This document shows positions 41,971-49,469 of a stretch of DNA of 64,000 bases, in pieces. The stretch comes from a virus: positions 62,001-126,000 of IMG/VR virus record IMGVR_UViG_3300005663_000029. The stretch is one strand, 5' to 3'. Each line of letters opens with the position of its first letter. Within the stretch, counting starts at the first letter, position 1. The notes under the pieces are model-generated. The model was not told where the DNA came from. It worked only from the letters and a program-made list of their open reading frames with translations, and ran no database searches. Position numbers and translations under genes: made by a program.

Positions 41971-42619
41971 TAAAAGCTTTACCTACGTTGCACAGGAAGC
42001 TAGTTCGTGCCGAAGCTGATTTAGTCATACCTCCAGGACGAGTCTGATTTACCTGAGTAGCATCTTCTGGAAAATTTTCTGGTCTCCTCACACCTGTTGG
42101 TGCTGGATGAAGGTCTTTATATTTAGGTACAAAAGCTCCGAGTCCCGCACTTAAAGTACCGGACATTATAGCCTGTGTCCCAGGATGCATAAATGGTTTA
42201 GGCTCTTGATACATCTTACCCATACCGGTAAGTAATTCTAGATGCTCTTCGTCATGGACACCTAACATCCTTTTTACTGCAGCTGAAGATGCAATAGGGT
42301 CTCTAGCTACTTGAGGATTAAAATTCCAAATAGAATTAAAATACTTCTCGACTTTATCACGATTCACCTTTTTAGCTAACTCCGGTGAATGATTGAGCAT
42401 AGCTTTATAGGATCTAGATTTTTGGATTGCTCCTCCAATACTTTCGGCAGCAACTTGGCCACTAACAACAACTCCACCACCGAGAATGCTACCAATAATA
42501 GCTGCTGGCATAGTCGCCATCGTTTGTGCTGCGGCGGTTCCAACCACTTCAGCTTTCGGGCCTGATTTAAATCCTTGCCAGAACCTAGAAAATGCTCCAC
42601 CTGTTGGTATCTTTGGCAT
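41963..42619 (-). CDS. Virion membrane-type protein (218 aa)
   Basis: A hydrophobic glycine/valine-rich helix lies near the N-terminus (IIGSILGGGVVVSG), followed by a soluble region and a second hydrophobic stretch. Near the C-terminus, MTKSASARTS matches a K-x-A element. It overlaps the protease gene by 8 bases. The function is unknown. Confidence 0.55.
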   Translation of the reverse strand: MPKIPTGGAFSRFWQGFKSGPKAEVVGTAAAQTMATMPAAIIGSILGGGVVVSGQVAAESIGGAIQKSRSYKAMLNHSPELAKKVNRDKVEKYFNSIWNFNPQVARDPIASSAAVKRMLGVHDEEHLELLTGMGKMYQEPKPFMHPGTQAIMSGTLSAGLGAFVPKYKDLHPAPTGVRRPENFPEDATQVNQTRPGGMTKSASARTSFLCNVGKAFNG

Positions 42620-42972
42620 TATCGATATCTCCTGATCGTAGTCGGTTGAGGGGCACTATACCTGGCCCCTGATTTAATAGTTCTTCCAGCCTTTTGAGCT
42701 GCCGATATTCCTTCCATCCCTATCAACCCTCCCATGCCTACACCCATAGTACGTTTACCCATACGTTTAAGAACTCGGGCAGGATCTTTAAGCATTTCTT
42801 TACCTATATTTTTAGGAGCGCCAGTAACTGCCCTAGTAGTTCCACCAGTAACTTTACCAACACCCTTAAGAAGTTTAGATCCTATCCCTATAGCTTTCTT
42901 GGCACCCCAAACAGCTAAGCCAGACTCTTTAATAAGTTCATCACAGAACCCTTCTAACATCGCTTGATTCAT
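42619..42972 (-). CDS. Tagged basic virion protein (117 aa)
   Basis: The N-terminal MLEGFCDELIKESGL (residues 5-19) is a class-1-like tag with S in place of the final A. The rest is basic and glycine-rich with a hydrophobic segment (GVGMGGLIGMEG). Its start overlaps the next gene by 4 bases. Confidence 0.6.
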   Translation of the reverse strand: MNQAMLEGFCDELIKESGLAVWGAKKAIGIGSKLLKGVGKVTGGTTRAVTGAPKNIGKEMLKDPARVLKRMGKRTMGVGMGGLIGMEGISAAQKAGRTIKSGARYSAPQPTTIRRYR

Positions 42973-43865
42973 AACCCACGTATTCTATCTAACACATAAG
43001 TTTTAGCGTCCTTAATTTGACGCTTAGAGTTCATAAAAAATAATTTTGAGTATGCCAGTTTAACTAAAGAGTTAAACTTCATAACCAGAGGGTGTTCTGG
43101 ATTAACTTCCTGTAAGATGAAATCATCTTCTACAGACCCAGCTTCTTTAATAAGCTTATCTTTCCTGATGACTTTGTTTGAAGCAAGCTTAGATAAAACT
43201 ATAGGAAAGTATTCTTTAGCTACAGAAGGGTCCACTGAGTTCATTGCTGCGGCTACGTCAAACACTGAGCCATTATGGTCCAGGATATGAGATTTAGCTT
43301 CTTTATAGAAATCCTCTACAGCATCATAGTAGTAATTATCTACTTCACGAACTTTGTTGTCGAGTAGATTCTCTGCTCTATTTAAATCACTCAATGTAAC
43401 AGAGGCTGTTCTTGCTGAAGCTGTCTTCTCATATTCTACCGTCTTATTACCGTCATCTTTACCTACACCAGAAAATAACATCTCCATATCTTTATCATCC
43501 TTTTCAGCTGATGGAGTCCAGGGACGGTCTTTAGAAGGAGAGGCCTCTAAAGGCTTAACCCCTGGTGCTTTTAAATTTTTCTCTAATGCACCGTTCACAC
43601 CATCGAATGAAGCTAGAGGGAACTCAAACGTTTTATCCGCCTCTGCACTAAACATATGAGAGAAAGTAGATTTATTTGCGCTCTCAATTACCCTACGCAG
43701 CTCTTGTGGATTCAGTTTTGTGTCACCCACAGCTTGGATGATTGAATCATTCAAAGCAGCGCCAGTAGCTATAGCAATATCCTTGGCTTTCTCGCCAATA
43801 GACTTGAGGTTGTCACTATCGTTGTGTAACGAAGAAGTAGTAGAAGTAGATACTAGACTCACCAT
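42969..43865 (-). CDS. Head-associated protein with repeated K-x-A elements (298 aa)
   Basis: A polar, acidic first half with possible disorder (about residues 95-145) is followed by a helical second half. YEKTASAR, DFYKEAKS, LSKLASNK, LIKEAGS and VKLAYSK are scattered through residues 145-280. It is the last gene of this transcription unit before the divergent gene at 43969. A scaffold or internal head protein is plausible. Confidence 0.55.
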   Translation of the reverse strand: MVSLVSTSTTSSLHNDSDNLKSIGEKAKDIAIATGAALNDSIIQAVGDTKLNPQELRRVIESANKSTFSHMFSAEADKTFEFPLASFDGVNGALEKNLKAPGVKPLEASPSKDRPWTPSAEKDDKDMEMLFSGVGKDDGNKTVEYEKTASARTASVTLSDLNRAENLLDNKVREVDNYYYDAVEDFYKEAKSHILDHNGSVFDVAAAMNSVDPSVAKEYFPIVLSKLASNKVIRKDKLIKEAGSVEDDFILQEVNPEHPLVMKFNSLVKLAYSKLFFMNSKRQIKDAKTYVLDRIRGL

Positions 43866-43902
43866 GAGATATCCTTTAAGCTATTAGGGTTGAAAACAAC
43901 AT

Positions 43903-43918
43903 TCCTACATCTGTAGGA
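43903..43918. promoter_or_regulatory. Palindrome between divergent genes (possible operator)
   Basis: TCCTACA and TGTAGGA form a 7-bp inverted repeat with a 2-base centre in the 103-base gap between the minus-strand gene at 42969-43865 and the plus-strand DNA-binding-like gene at 43969. An operator for that regulator is a natural guess, not shown. Confidence 0.4.
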
Positions 43919-43968
43919 TAAATTTAGGTCGCACAACTGTCAAGAACATGTAACTGGAGGCAAAAACT

Positions 43969-44748
43969 GTGGAAGATAGATTCGTAACTATCCAAGAGGC
44001 ATATAAAAGCACAGGAGTATCTAGATCTTCTATATACCATCACTGCGATAACGGTGTATTTTTAACAAAGAAGGCTAAAAAAGGGACTAAGCTGGTAAGA
44101 CTCAGAGATGTCGAGGCTTACAGTAACACTTTTGGTTTTGGTGATGCTGTCGACCAGAAGGTGATGTTACTTAGAGAAGAGGTAGAAGAAAAGATCTCTA
44201 AAGTAGAAGAAGAGATGGAAGCTACTTCAAATCTAGTAAATGAGTTTATAGCTATAGCCCAGCTCTATGACCCTAAATTATCGGACCCCTTATTTAAAGA
44301 GCTAAAAAATAAAGGCGAAGGGTATAAAACTATACTCTCTGCAGCAGTATCTGAATTAACTTTTACTAGCTGGGACGATAATAAAATAAATGTCTGGGCT
44401 ACCTTAATGAAGTCTATAACCGAAGTAGACCTCCAACGTATGTTAGAAGTTGGGTTACAAAACCCTTGGGTTCCACTACTTAAATTAAACTTGTCGATGG
44501 CATCATTTCTATCGAGCAAACCATCCTTTCACCAAAGCCTTGTAGCAAAGAATCTTTCGACTAAGTTAGATACAGGTAGGAGAAATATACGATCAGCGAT
44601 AGCCTTAATAAATATGGCCAATCGGAAATCAAACACATACGCTAAAAGAATGTCTCAACTCTTAGTAGAAACTAGAACAATTGGAGATGCAATGGACGAT
44701 TTTGTCATCCACCATTACAAAGACAATTCCTTAAGAGCACTATTCTAA
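43969..44748 (+). CDS. Helix-turn-helix regulator-like protein with coiled coil (259 aa)
   Basis: A GTG start lies 8 bases after GGAGG. Residues about 7-52 read as an excisionase/MerR-type helix-turn-helix (IQEAYKSTGVSRSSIYHHCD, then a wing and RLRDVEAY). A charged coiled coil follows (about 65-90), then a helical domain. It is divergent from the head cluster and convergent with the initiator-like gene, overlapping it by 9 bases. Probably a DNA-binding regulator or segregation/replication accessory. The role is inferred. Confidence 0.6.
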   Translation: MEDRFVTIQEAYKSTGVSRSSIYHHCDNGVFLTKKAKKGTKLVRLRDVEAYSNTFGFGDAVDQKVMLLREEVEEKISKVEEEMEATSNLVNEFIAIAQLYDPKLSDPLFKELKNKGEGYKTILSAAVSELTFTSWDDNKINVWATLMKSITEVDLQRMLEVGLQNPWVPLLKLNLSMASFLSSKPSFHQSLVAKNLSTKLDTGRRNIRSAIALINMANRKSNTYAKRMSQLLVETRTIGDAMDDFVIHHYKDNSLRALF

Positions 44749-45732
44749 ATATTTATCTGCCCCGTATCTTTTAAATTCATCAACAAGAGATTTCATAATA
44801 CCTAAGTTACTGGTTTGTATCCTCGGTAACTTTTCATCCCATAACCATTTACAAAACTCAACAGTCACTTCCGAAAATTTACAAACAAAAGTTTCCTGTA
44901 CTTCCGAAAGTGTGATTAGTATATAAATCAAAGTATTAACCCCTAACCTATCGACTACAGGTAAACCACTTCCTGTTTTAGAATCTAAATGATGTAAGGA
45001 ATGAAACAAGAGTAGAAATTTATGAACACTCAATACAACTCTTTCTTCTACTGTATTAAGATGACGCTCCTCTATAGGGGTATGGGATATACGAGACAAA
45101 AGTTTTGGATGCTTCAATACCCAACTAACTGATTCCATAAACTTACCTGAATAGTCTGCATCACCTTCCATCATCCTTGTTATAATTTCGTAGACCAAAG
45201 TAAATTCCTCGGAGAAGAACCATCTCTCTTCTGTTACTTTAGAAAGAGTATTCTTATAGTTATAGAGGAAGTTTTGTCCTATAGTATAGGAACTTTTGTC
45301 CCTACTAGCTTCTTGTTTGTTAGAACTTTTGTCCCCTCCTATAGGAACTTTTGTCCCTAGGGAACTTTTGTCATATACCTCTATATCATGGTTTAGGGAA
45401 CATATAGTCCTACCTCTTATAATACGTCTTCTAATAAATCCTGAGTCATCTAATTGTTTTTTAGCTCTAATAATAGACTTTAAAGAATACCCTGTAAGCT
45501 CACTTAAATATTTATTAGACGGGAAAGCTTCACCTTTGATATTCATGTGCTCACAAAGAGCTAAGTATACAGATAACTTAGCACCCTTTAAAACTTTAAG
45601 ATGATTTTGGACGAAGCCATGCTCACCTATATACACTTGAAAGAATCCTGGATTGGTGTTCTCTGTCAGTTCTACCATCTTAGCTTGTAAACTATTGTAA
45701 ATACCTACCCTTGGGTGTCTAGGTTTACTCAT
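44740..45732 (-). CDS. Replication-initiator-like winged-helix protein with internal iterons (330 aa)
   Basis: Residues about 50-102 match a helix_36-type winged helix (LKGAKLSVYLALCEHMN, PSNKYLSELTGYSLKSII, DDSGFIRR), as in many phage replication initiators. Residues 120-157 are a linker whose DNA holds five copies of GGACAAAAGTTC (see the separate repeat). A helical C-terminal domain follows. The layout equals lambda O, whose origin iterons lie inside its own gene. Origin binding is therefore likely here. No helicase or loader gene is in the window. The fold is seen by motif, and the function is inferred. Confidence 0.65.
   Translation of the reverse strand: MSKPRHPRVGIYNSLQAKMVELTENTNPGFFQVYIGEHGFVQNHLKVLKGAKLSVYLALCEHMNIKGEAFPSNKYLSELTGYSLKSIIRAKKQLDDSGFIRRRIIRGRTICSLNHDIEVYDKSSLGTKVPIGGDKSSNKQEASRDKSSYTIGQNFLYNYKNTLSKVTEERWFFSEEFTLVYEIITRMMEGDADYSGKFMESVSWVLKHPKLLSRISHTPIEERHLNTVEERVVLSVHKFLLLFHSLHHLDSKTGSGLPVVDRLGVNTLIYILITLSEVQETFVCKFSEVTVEFCKWLWDEKLPRIQTSNLGIMKSLVDEFKRYGADKYLE
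45267..45375 (-). repeat. Five iterons inside the initiator-like gene (candidate replication origin)
   Basis: On the minus strand, GGACAAAAGTTCC-like units (the first starts TGACA, the last has AACTTCC) occur five times within 109 bases. Start-to-start spacings are 17, 22, 33 and 22 bases; three of the four are multiples of 11. They fall in different reading frames: three encode DKSS, one TKVP and one GQNF. Repetition across frames shows that DNA, not protein, is conserved. AT-rich sequence flanks the array. Confidence 0.8.
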
Positions 45733-45777
45733 TTATTTGATGTCTCCTTTAAACTGAAATATTTAAAGATTTAGTGT

Positions 45778-45790
45778 TATAAGAATTGTG
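45778..45790 (+). promoter_or_regulatory. Candidate phage promoter box (TATAAGAATTGTG)
   Basis: Followed by AAGG, as at 52990. It stands 51 bases before the ATG at 45829 of a lone plus-strand gene, between it and the divergent initiator-like gene. Confidence 0.55.
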
Positions 45791-45828
45791 AAGGAAAATC
45801 ACTCACCTTAACGCTTATGGAGGATCCT

Positions 45829-46038
45829 ATGAGCACAGCAGCAGCAGCTAAAGATAAGGCCACGAACAGTAAACCATTAGAAGATCTTCAAAGTTCTGCC
45901 GCCATCTGGGCAGTAACCAAAGAAGTATTTTCTGTTGTCGACGAAGTGATCATTCACGTCGGTTCTTACGCATCGTTCCTCGGACTCATCCGGGGCGGGT
46001 ATCGTAAAATCCGTGGTGGCGACATCGACGCCGGTTAG
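45829..46038 (+). CDS. Small abundant-looking plus-strand protein (69 aa)
   Basis: The ATG at 45829 is 5 bases from GGAGG. It is clearly GC-richer than its surroundings and has its own candidate promoter and trailing hairpin, hinting at high expression. The protein has an Ala/Lys-rich N-terminus and a moderately hydrophobic C-terminal helix (IIHVGSYASFLGLI). No family is recognised. A membrane-associated or regulatory peptide is possible. Confidence 0.6.
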   Translation: MSTAAAAKDKATNSKPLEDLQSSAAIWAVTKEVFSVVDEVIIHVGSYASFLGLIRGGYRKIRGGDIDAG

Positions 46039-46065
46039 ATACTCGTGCCTTACAATTGAATAGCG

Positions 46066-46084
46066 CAAGCCCTCGCAAGGCTTG
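46066..46084 (+). terminator. Stem-loop after the 45829 gene
   Basis: CAAGCC and GGCTTG form a 6-bp stem with a 7-base loop shortly after the stop codon, between this gene and the convergent terminase gene. No T tract follows closely, so termination is uncertain. Confidence 0.45.
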
Positions 46085-46128
46085 GCAGGGGAATCATTTA
46101 TATGGTTCCTTTAGCTTATGCGATTTTT

Positions 46129-47751
46129 TTAGTCTGACTGAATGAAATCTTCACGCATAAAATCGAGTAGTGATACGAGTACCATGTATGTGATTGAGTG
46201 AAATGTGTCATCAGGCTTGCCTGGGGTTTTACTGTACACCTTCATATGTAGTGAAGTGTTCTCTTCTGAAAATATAGAGAGGACGTCTTTAGCGAAAGGT
46301 TCAAAGTCCTTCCATTTAAATAGTCTAAGACCAGGCCCTTTTTGTTGCCCTCTCTTAAGTAATTCAAACATGTAGCTCATAATAGAAGTTCTGTTTAGAA
46401 CAAAGCGGCCGATCTTATCATTCCACCTTACCTTCTCTCTTTGTGCACCTGTGTACTGGTATCTAAAGAATCTTTCATACCCAATCATCTTAGCTAGTCT
46501 GTCATTAAGTCCAAATCCAAATCCATAATCAGCTCCTACCCTGTTACAATTGTACATATTAATATACTTAGCCATGTCTGGAATCATTACTTCAGGTAGA
46601 GCCTCTCTGCCTTCATACCTCTTTATAAACAAGACATCTATACCTCTATTTATAGAATTAGCTACCCCTATTGTAAGAACAGAGAATCCTCCTTCACCCG
46701 AACCTTCACCCCAATCAATACCTGCATAAGTGGGGGCCGCAGCTACCCCTGTTGTAGGGTATGGTGTATTAGACCGGCCGGGGTCACATGTGTTTTGAAG
46801 TTCTTCTAGAGTAATAGGTTTAGCACCTAAATCGAATGGGAGTGCTAAAACTTCATTATAGAACTTTGCTATAGGGTAGTTACGCTGTTTATTGAGGATT
46901 TCTATCCATTTACTTAAGGGTTGATGGGATGGAACTATTATCTGAGGTATTCTGAAGCCTTCTACGAACGTCTGGTGGGCTTCTGTACCTAATTCCCTAC
47001 CTGTCCTAATCCACTGACCATTCAATGGGTTTATACGCTTACCGCAGTTACTACATATCAACCCGGTAGTACCTATATTATCTTCCCCAGGTAAATTCCA
47101 ATACCATTTTTTACACCCACAAGGTATCATCCACTCTTTCATAGTAGAGCGTTGCCAATACTCATGGATTGTGTTGTCTTTTGTTTTAGGGGTTCCTGAG
47201 TATTGAAACTTAGGGTCAGGAGAGTTCGCAGCACATTCTCTAATAACAGGTATACCGTCTACGGCTACATCTTGAATCTCATCGATGTAGATATCGTCAG
47301 CTGGTATACCACGAACACGGTCAGCGTTAAGATGTGCGGACCTCAAAGTTATTTTAGATCTAGTAGCGAACCTCTTCTCAAACACATTCTTAAGGAGTGA
47401 AGTATTTGTAAACGGGGCTAAGTTAGGGGACGATGTCATAGGTTCTTTTAGCCTATCATCGGAGAATTGTCTTACCTGTGGTTGGGTAGGGGCTGTATAG
47501 ACGCTTTTTCTATAAGAGTTTATGATACTCCTACTCAACATTTTGTTACCACTAGATGTAGATTTCTCAACCTGCCGACCACACATTAATAAAATCTCTC
47601 TGGCACTGGTGTCATAAATCTCTCTCAAGTAAGGTCTGTTAGTAAAATCCATAACCTTACCGTCTACAAGGATAGCGTACTCCACAAAATTAGATAACTT
47701 TACTGGGAGTCGTTCAGTTCTTTTTTTATTTATACGGTCTACAACACGCAT
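46129..47751 (-). CDS. terL: Terminase large subunit (540 aa)
   Basis: The DNA-packaging motor and nuclease. A Walker A-type loop CGRQVEKST is at residues 57-65 and a Walker B IYIDEIQD at 154-161. A zinc insertion follows (CGCKK, CSNC, about residues 210-240), and then the RNase H-like nuclease begins with AGIDWGEGSGEGGF, with VGADYGFG and a late PDDTFHSITY as further acidic motifs. Length and motif order fit large terminases of the GpA/gp17 type. It has no head tag, as expected for a non-virion motor. Its start is only 16 bases from the divergent gene at 47768, so the promoter must lie within that gene or upstream. Confidence 0.88.
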   Translation of the reverse strand: MRVVDRINKKRTERLPVKLSNFVEYAILVDGKVMDFTNRPYLREIYDTSAREILLMCGRQVEKSTSSGNKMLSRSIINSYRKSVYTAPTQPQVRQFSDDRLKEPMTSSPNLAPFTNTSLLKNVFEKRFATRSKITLRSAHLNADRVRGIPADDIYIDEIQDVAVDGIPVIRECAANSPDPKFQYSGTPKTKDNTIHEYWQRSTMKEWMIPCGCKKWYWNLPGEDNIGTTGLICSNCGKRINPLNGQWIRTGRELGTEAHQTFVEGFRIPQIIVPSHQPLSKWIEILNKQRNYPIAKFYNEVLALPFDLGAKPITLEELQNTCDPGRSNTPYPTTGVAAAPTYAGIDWGEGSGEGGFSVLTIGVANSINRGIDVLFIKRYEGREALPEVMIPDMAKYINMYNCNRVGADYGFGFGLNDRLAKMIGYERFFRYQYTGAQREKVRWNDKIGRFVLNRTSIMSYMFELLKRGQQKGPGLRLFKWKDFEPFAKDVLSIFSEENTSLHMKVYSKTPGKPDDTFHSITYMVLVSLLDFMREDFIQSD

Positions 47752-47767
47752 AGAAGGAGCCTATATA

Positions 47768-48157
47768 ATGTATGTCGATATTTCAAGTCTAGAATCTTTC
47801 ACAGAAGAAATACCTTTTCTAGATGCTGCCCACCCTATACGAGTGAGGCCTGAATTTTATTTTACCTACCACAAGATTCCAGGCAAAGATGCCGGGAAAT
47901 TACAGTGCGTAACCTTTGTTGTAATAGTCTCAGCTATAAACACCAGTAACCAAATAGTTAGATTGGAGATTATAGTTCGATCAGACATACCTCGTACAGA
48001 AAAAAGTGACACAAGTGACGCTAGAGTAGAGGCATTAAGGGTCTGTGATGAAGTTAAAGACAGTCTCTCTAAACACAACGATTTTGTGATTAGAGAAGGT
48101 GCCTACTTCATTTCACTAATCGATGTCTACAACAAAAGGGATTTTACCGAACCCTAG
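47768..48157 (+). CDS. Hypothetical plus-strand protein within the virion arm (129 aa)
   Basis: AGAAGGAG precedes the ATG, and the gene lies divergent to terminase with 16 bases between starts. It overlaps the minus-strand gene by 14 bases at its end. A mixed alpha/beta protein beginning MYVDISSLESF. No TATAAG box is found upstream. The family is not recognised. Confidence 0.55.
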   Translation: MYVDISSLESFTEEIPFLDAAHPIRVRPEFYFTYHKIPGKDAGKLQCVTFVVIVSAINTSNQIVRLEIIVRSDIPRTEKSDTSDARVEALRVCDEVKDSLSKHNDFVIREGAYFISLIDVYNKRDFTEP

Positions 48158-48563
48158 TAGATAGCTGTTCGAAGATCCTCTCTACAAACATCTGTTCATC
48201 TGCTATAGCTTTACTCTTAAACCCTTTGAGATCAATAAAGAAACAGTGAGCTGGTTGATCCAAGCTCTCATCCCCTGCATCGAATGTCGCAGGGATAGGG
48301 TACCCTGTCTTATCGAAAGTCACTACAGGTTTAACCCCTAACAACTCTCCAAATACTGTATCTATTTGAACACTGGTATCGTGTATATTTCTGAAATATT
48401 TACCAGACGGAAACAAGGAGTATTGAACGTCCTCTCCTCTGGTAGTTATATCCAGAGTTATAGTGTCTCCTTTTTTAGAGACAAATCTAGGTATAATCTG
48501 GCTCAGTGCTTCTGTCGGTGTTCTTTGGCTTTCTATTAAAGCTCCATTGTCTTTAGTCATCAT
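48144..48563 (-). CDS. Virion-arm protein (139 aa)
   Basis: A soluble alpha/beta protein with no motif, starting in a one-base overlap with the upstream stop. Its position after the larger virion genes and before terminase suggests a tail or baseplate component, but nothing in the sequence proves it. Confidence 0.5.
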   Translation of the reverse strand: MMTKDNGALIESQRTPTEALSQIIPRFVSKKGDTITLDITTRGEDVQYSLFPSGKYFRNIHDTSVQIDTVFGELLGVKPVVTFDKTGYPIPATFDAGDESLDQPAHCFFIDLKGFKSKAIADEQMFVERIFEQLSTRVR

Positions 48564-49468
48564 TAATCTCCTGCTGGTAGTAGCCTGTCTTCTCTAACAG
48601 CATCTGGTAACAGATTACCATCTCTAAGTTCGGACAGGCTGGTGAGTGTGGGCGCTGTATTCTCTTCGATAAAAATACTCATGTCTTCTATAATATTTTC
48701 TGATCTGTCTTCTGATTCTATATACACTTCGTGTAGCTTGAGGTAAGTCTCAACAATTTCTTTTCTTCCTCTAATAGCTCTACCGTCTACACCAGATCCT
48801 AATATAGGAGGTATATCAGAAACCTCCACATAGGCAGCATGTAAGTCAGCCATCATCATTTTAAGAGTAGTACTTGGGTCTACAAATGTCACCTCTCCCA
48901 GACACTTAGCCAACATCACAGGATCGCTAGAGTGAGGACTTAGTCCTATAGATACAATTCTCTGATAAGGGCTTATGTGTCTAAACTGAGACCAGGAAGC
49001 ATCTGTCATTATAGAATCATTACAAAAATAGTAGTAGAACATTTTAATATCTTCTATCGTCACATCGAAGTCTCTACCCACCAAACTATCTCTAAACATA
49101 TGAAAAATATTCGGTGATCTAAGACGTCTGTAGTAGAACATGTAAGACGTAAAAGCTCTCCAAAAGTCCCAGTCAGAAGCTAGTGATGCCAACTTCTTGG
49201 CAGATCTAGATGGGTAGTGTAGAGACAACACACCTAAACTCGTTAACCATTGTTTATAGGAAGGGTTTGTAACGCTCTGTAATTTTTCGGATACAGGACA
49301 GCTACCTACTTGTATCTGTATTGGAGCGAAAACTTCATCAGACAACTCTGGGCAAAGATACTGCTTCAGTTGTGCATTAATATCTGTTAACTGGAAGACC
49401 CCGGTAGAGATCAACCACTTAATAAAATACTCAAATGGAAGTCTATACTGTGTAGACGGTACTCTCAC
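48563..49468 (-). CDS. Virion-arm protein (301 aa)
   Basis: A helical, aromatic-rich protein (FWRAFTSYMFYYRRL). No cysteine cluster or tag apart from SAKKLASLAS near residue 88. It lies one base from the 681-residue neighbour, so is surely co-expressed with it. A baseplate or tail role is plausible from location only. Confidence 0.5.
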   Translation of the reverse strand: MRVPSTQYRLPFEYFIKWLISTGVFQLTDINAQLKQYLCPELSDEVFAPIQIQVGSCPVSEKLQSVTNPSYKQWLTSLGVLSLHYPSRSAKKLASLASDWDFWRAFTSYMFYYRRLRSPNIFHMFRDSLVGRDFDVTIEDIKMFYYYFCNDSIMTDASWSQFRHISPYQRIVSIGLSPHSSDPVMLAKCLGEVTFVDPSTTLKMMMADLHAAYVEVSDIPPILGSGVDGRAIRGRKEIVETYLKLHEVYIESEDRSENIIEDMSIFIEENTAPTLTSLSELRDGNLLPDAVREDRLLPAGD

Positions 49469-49469
49469 G

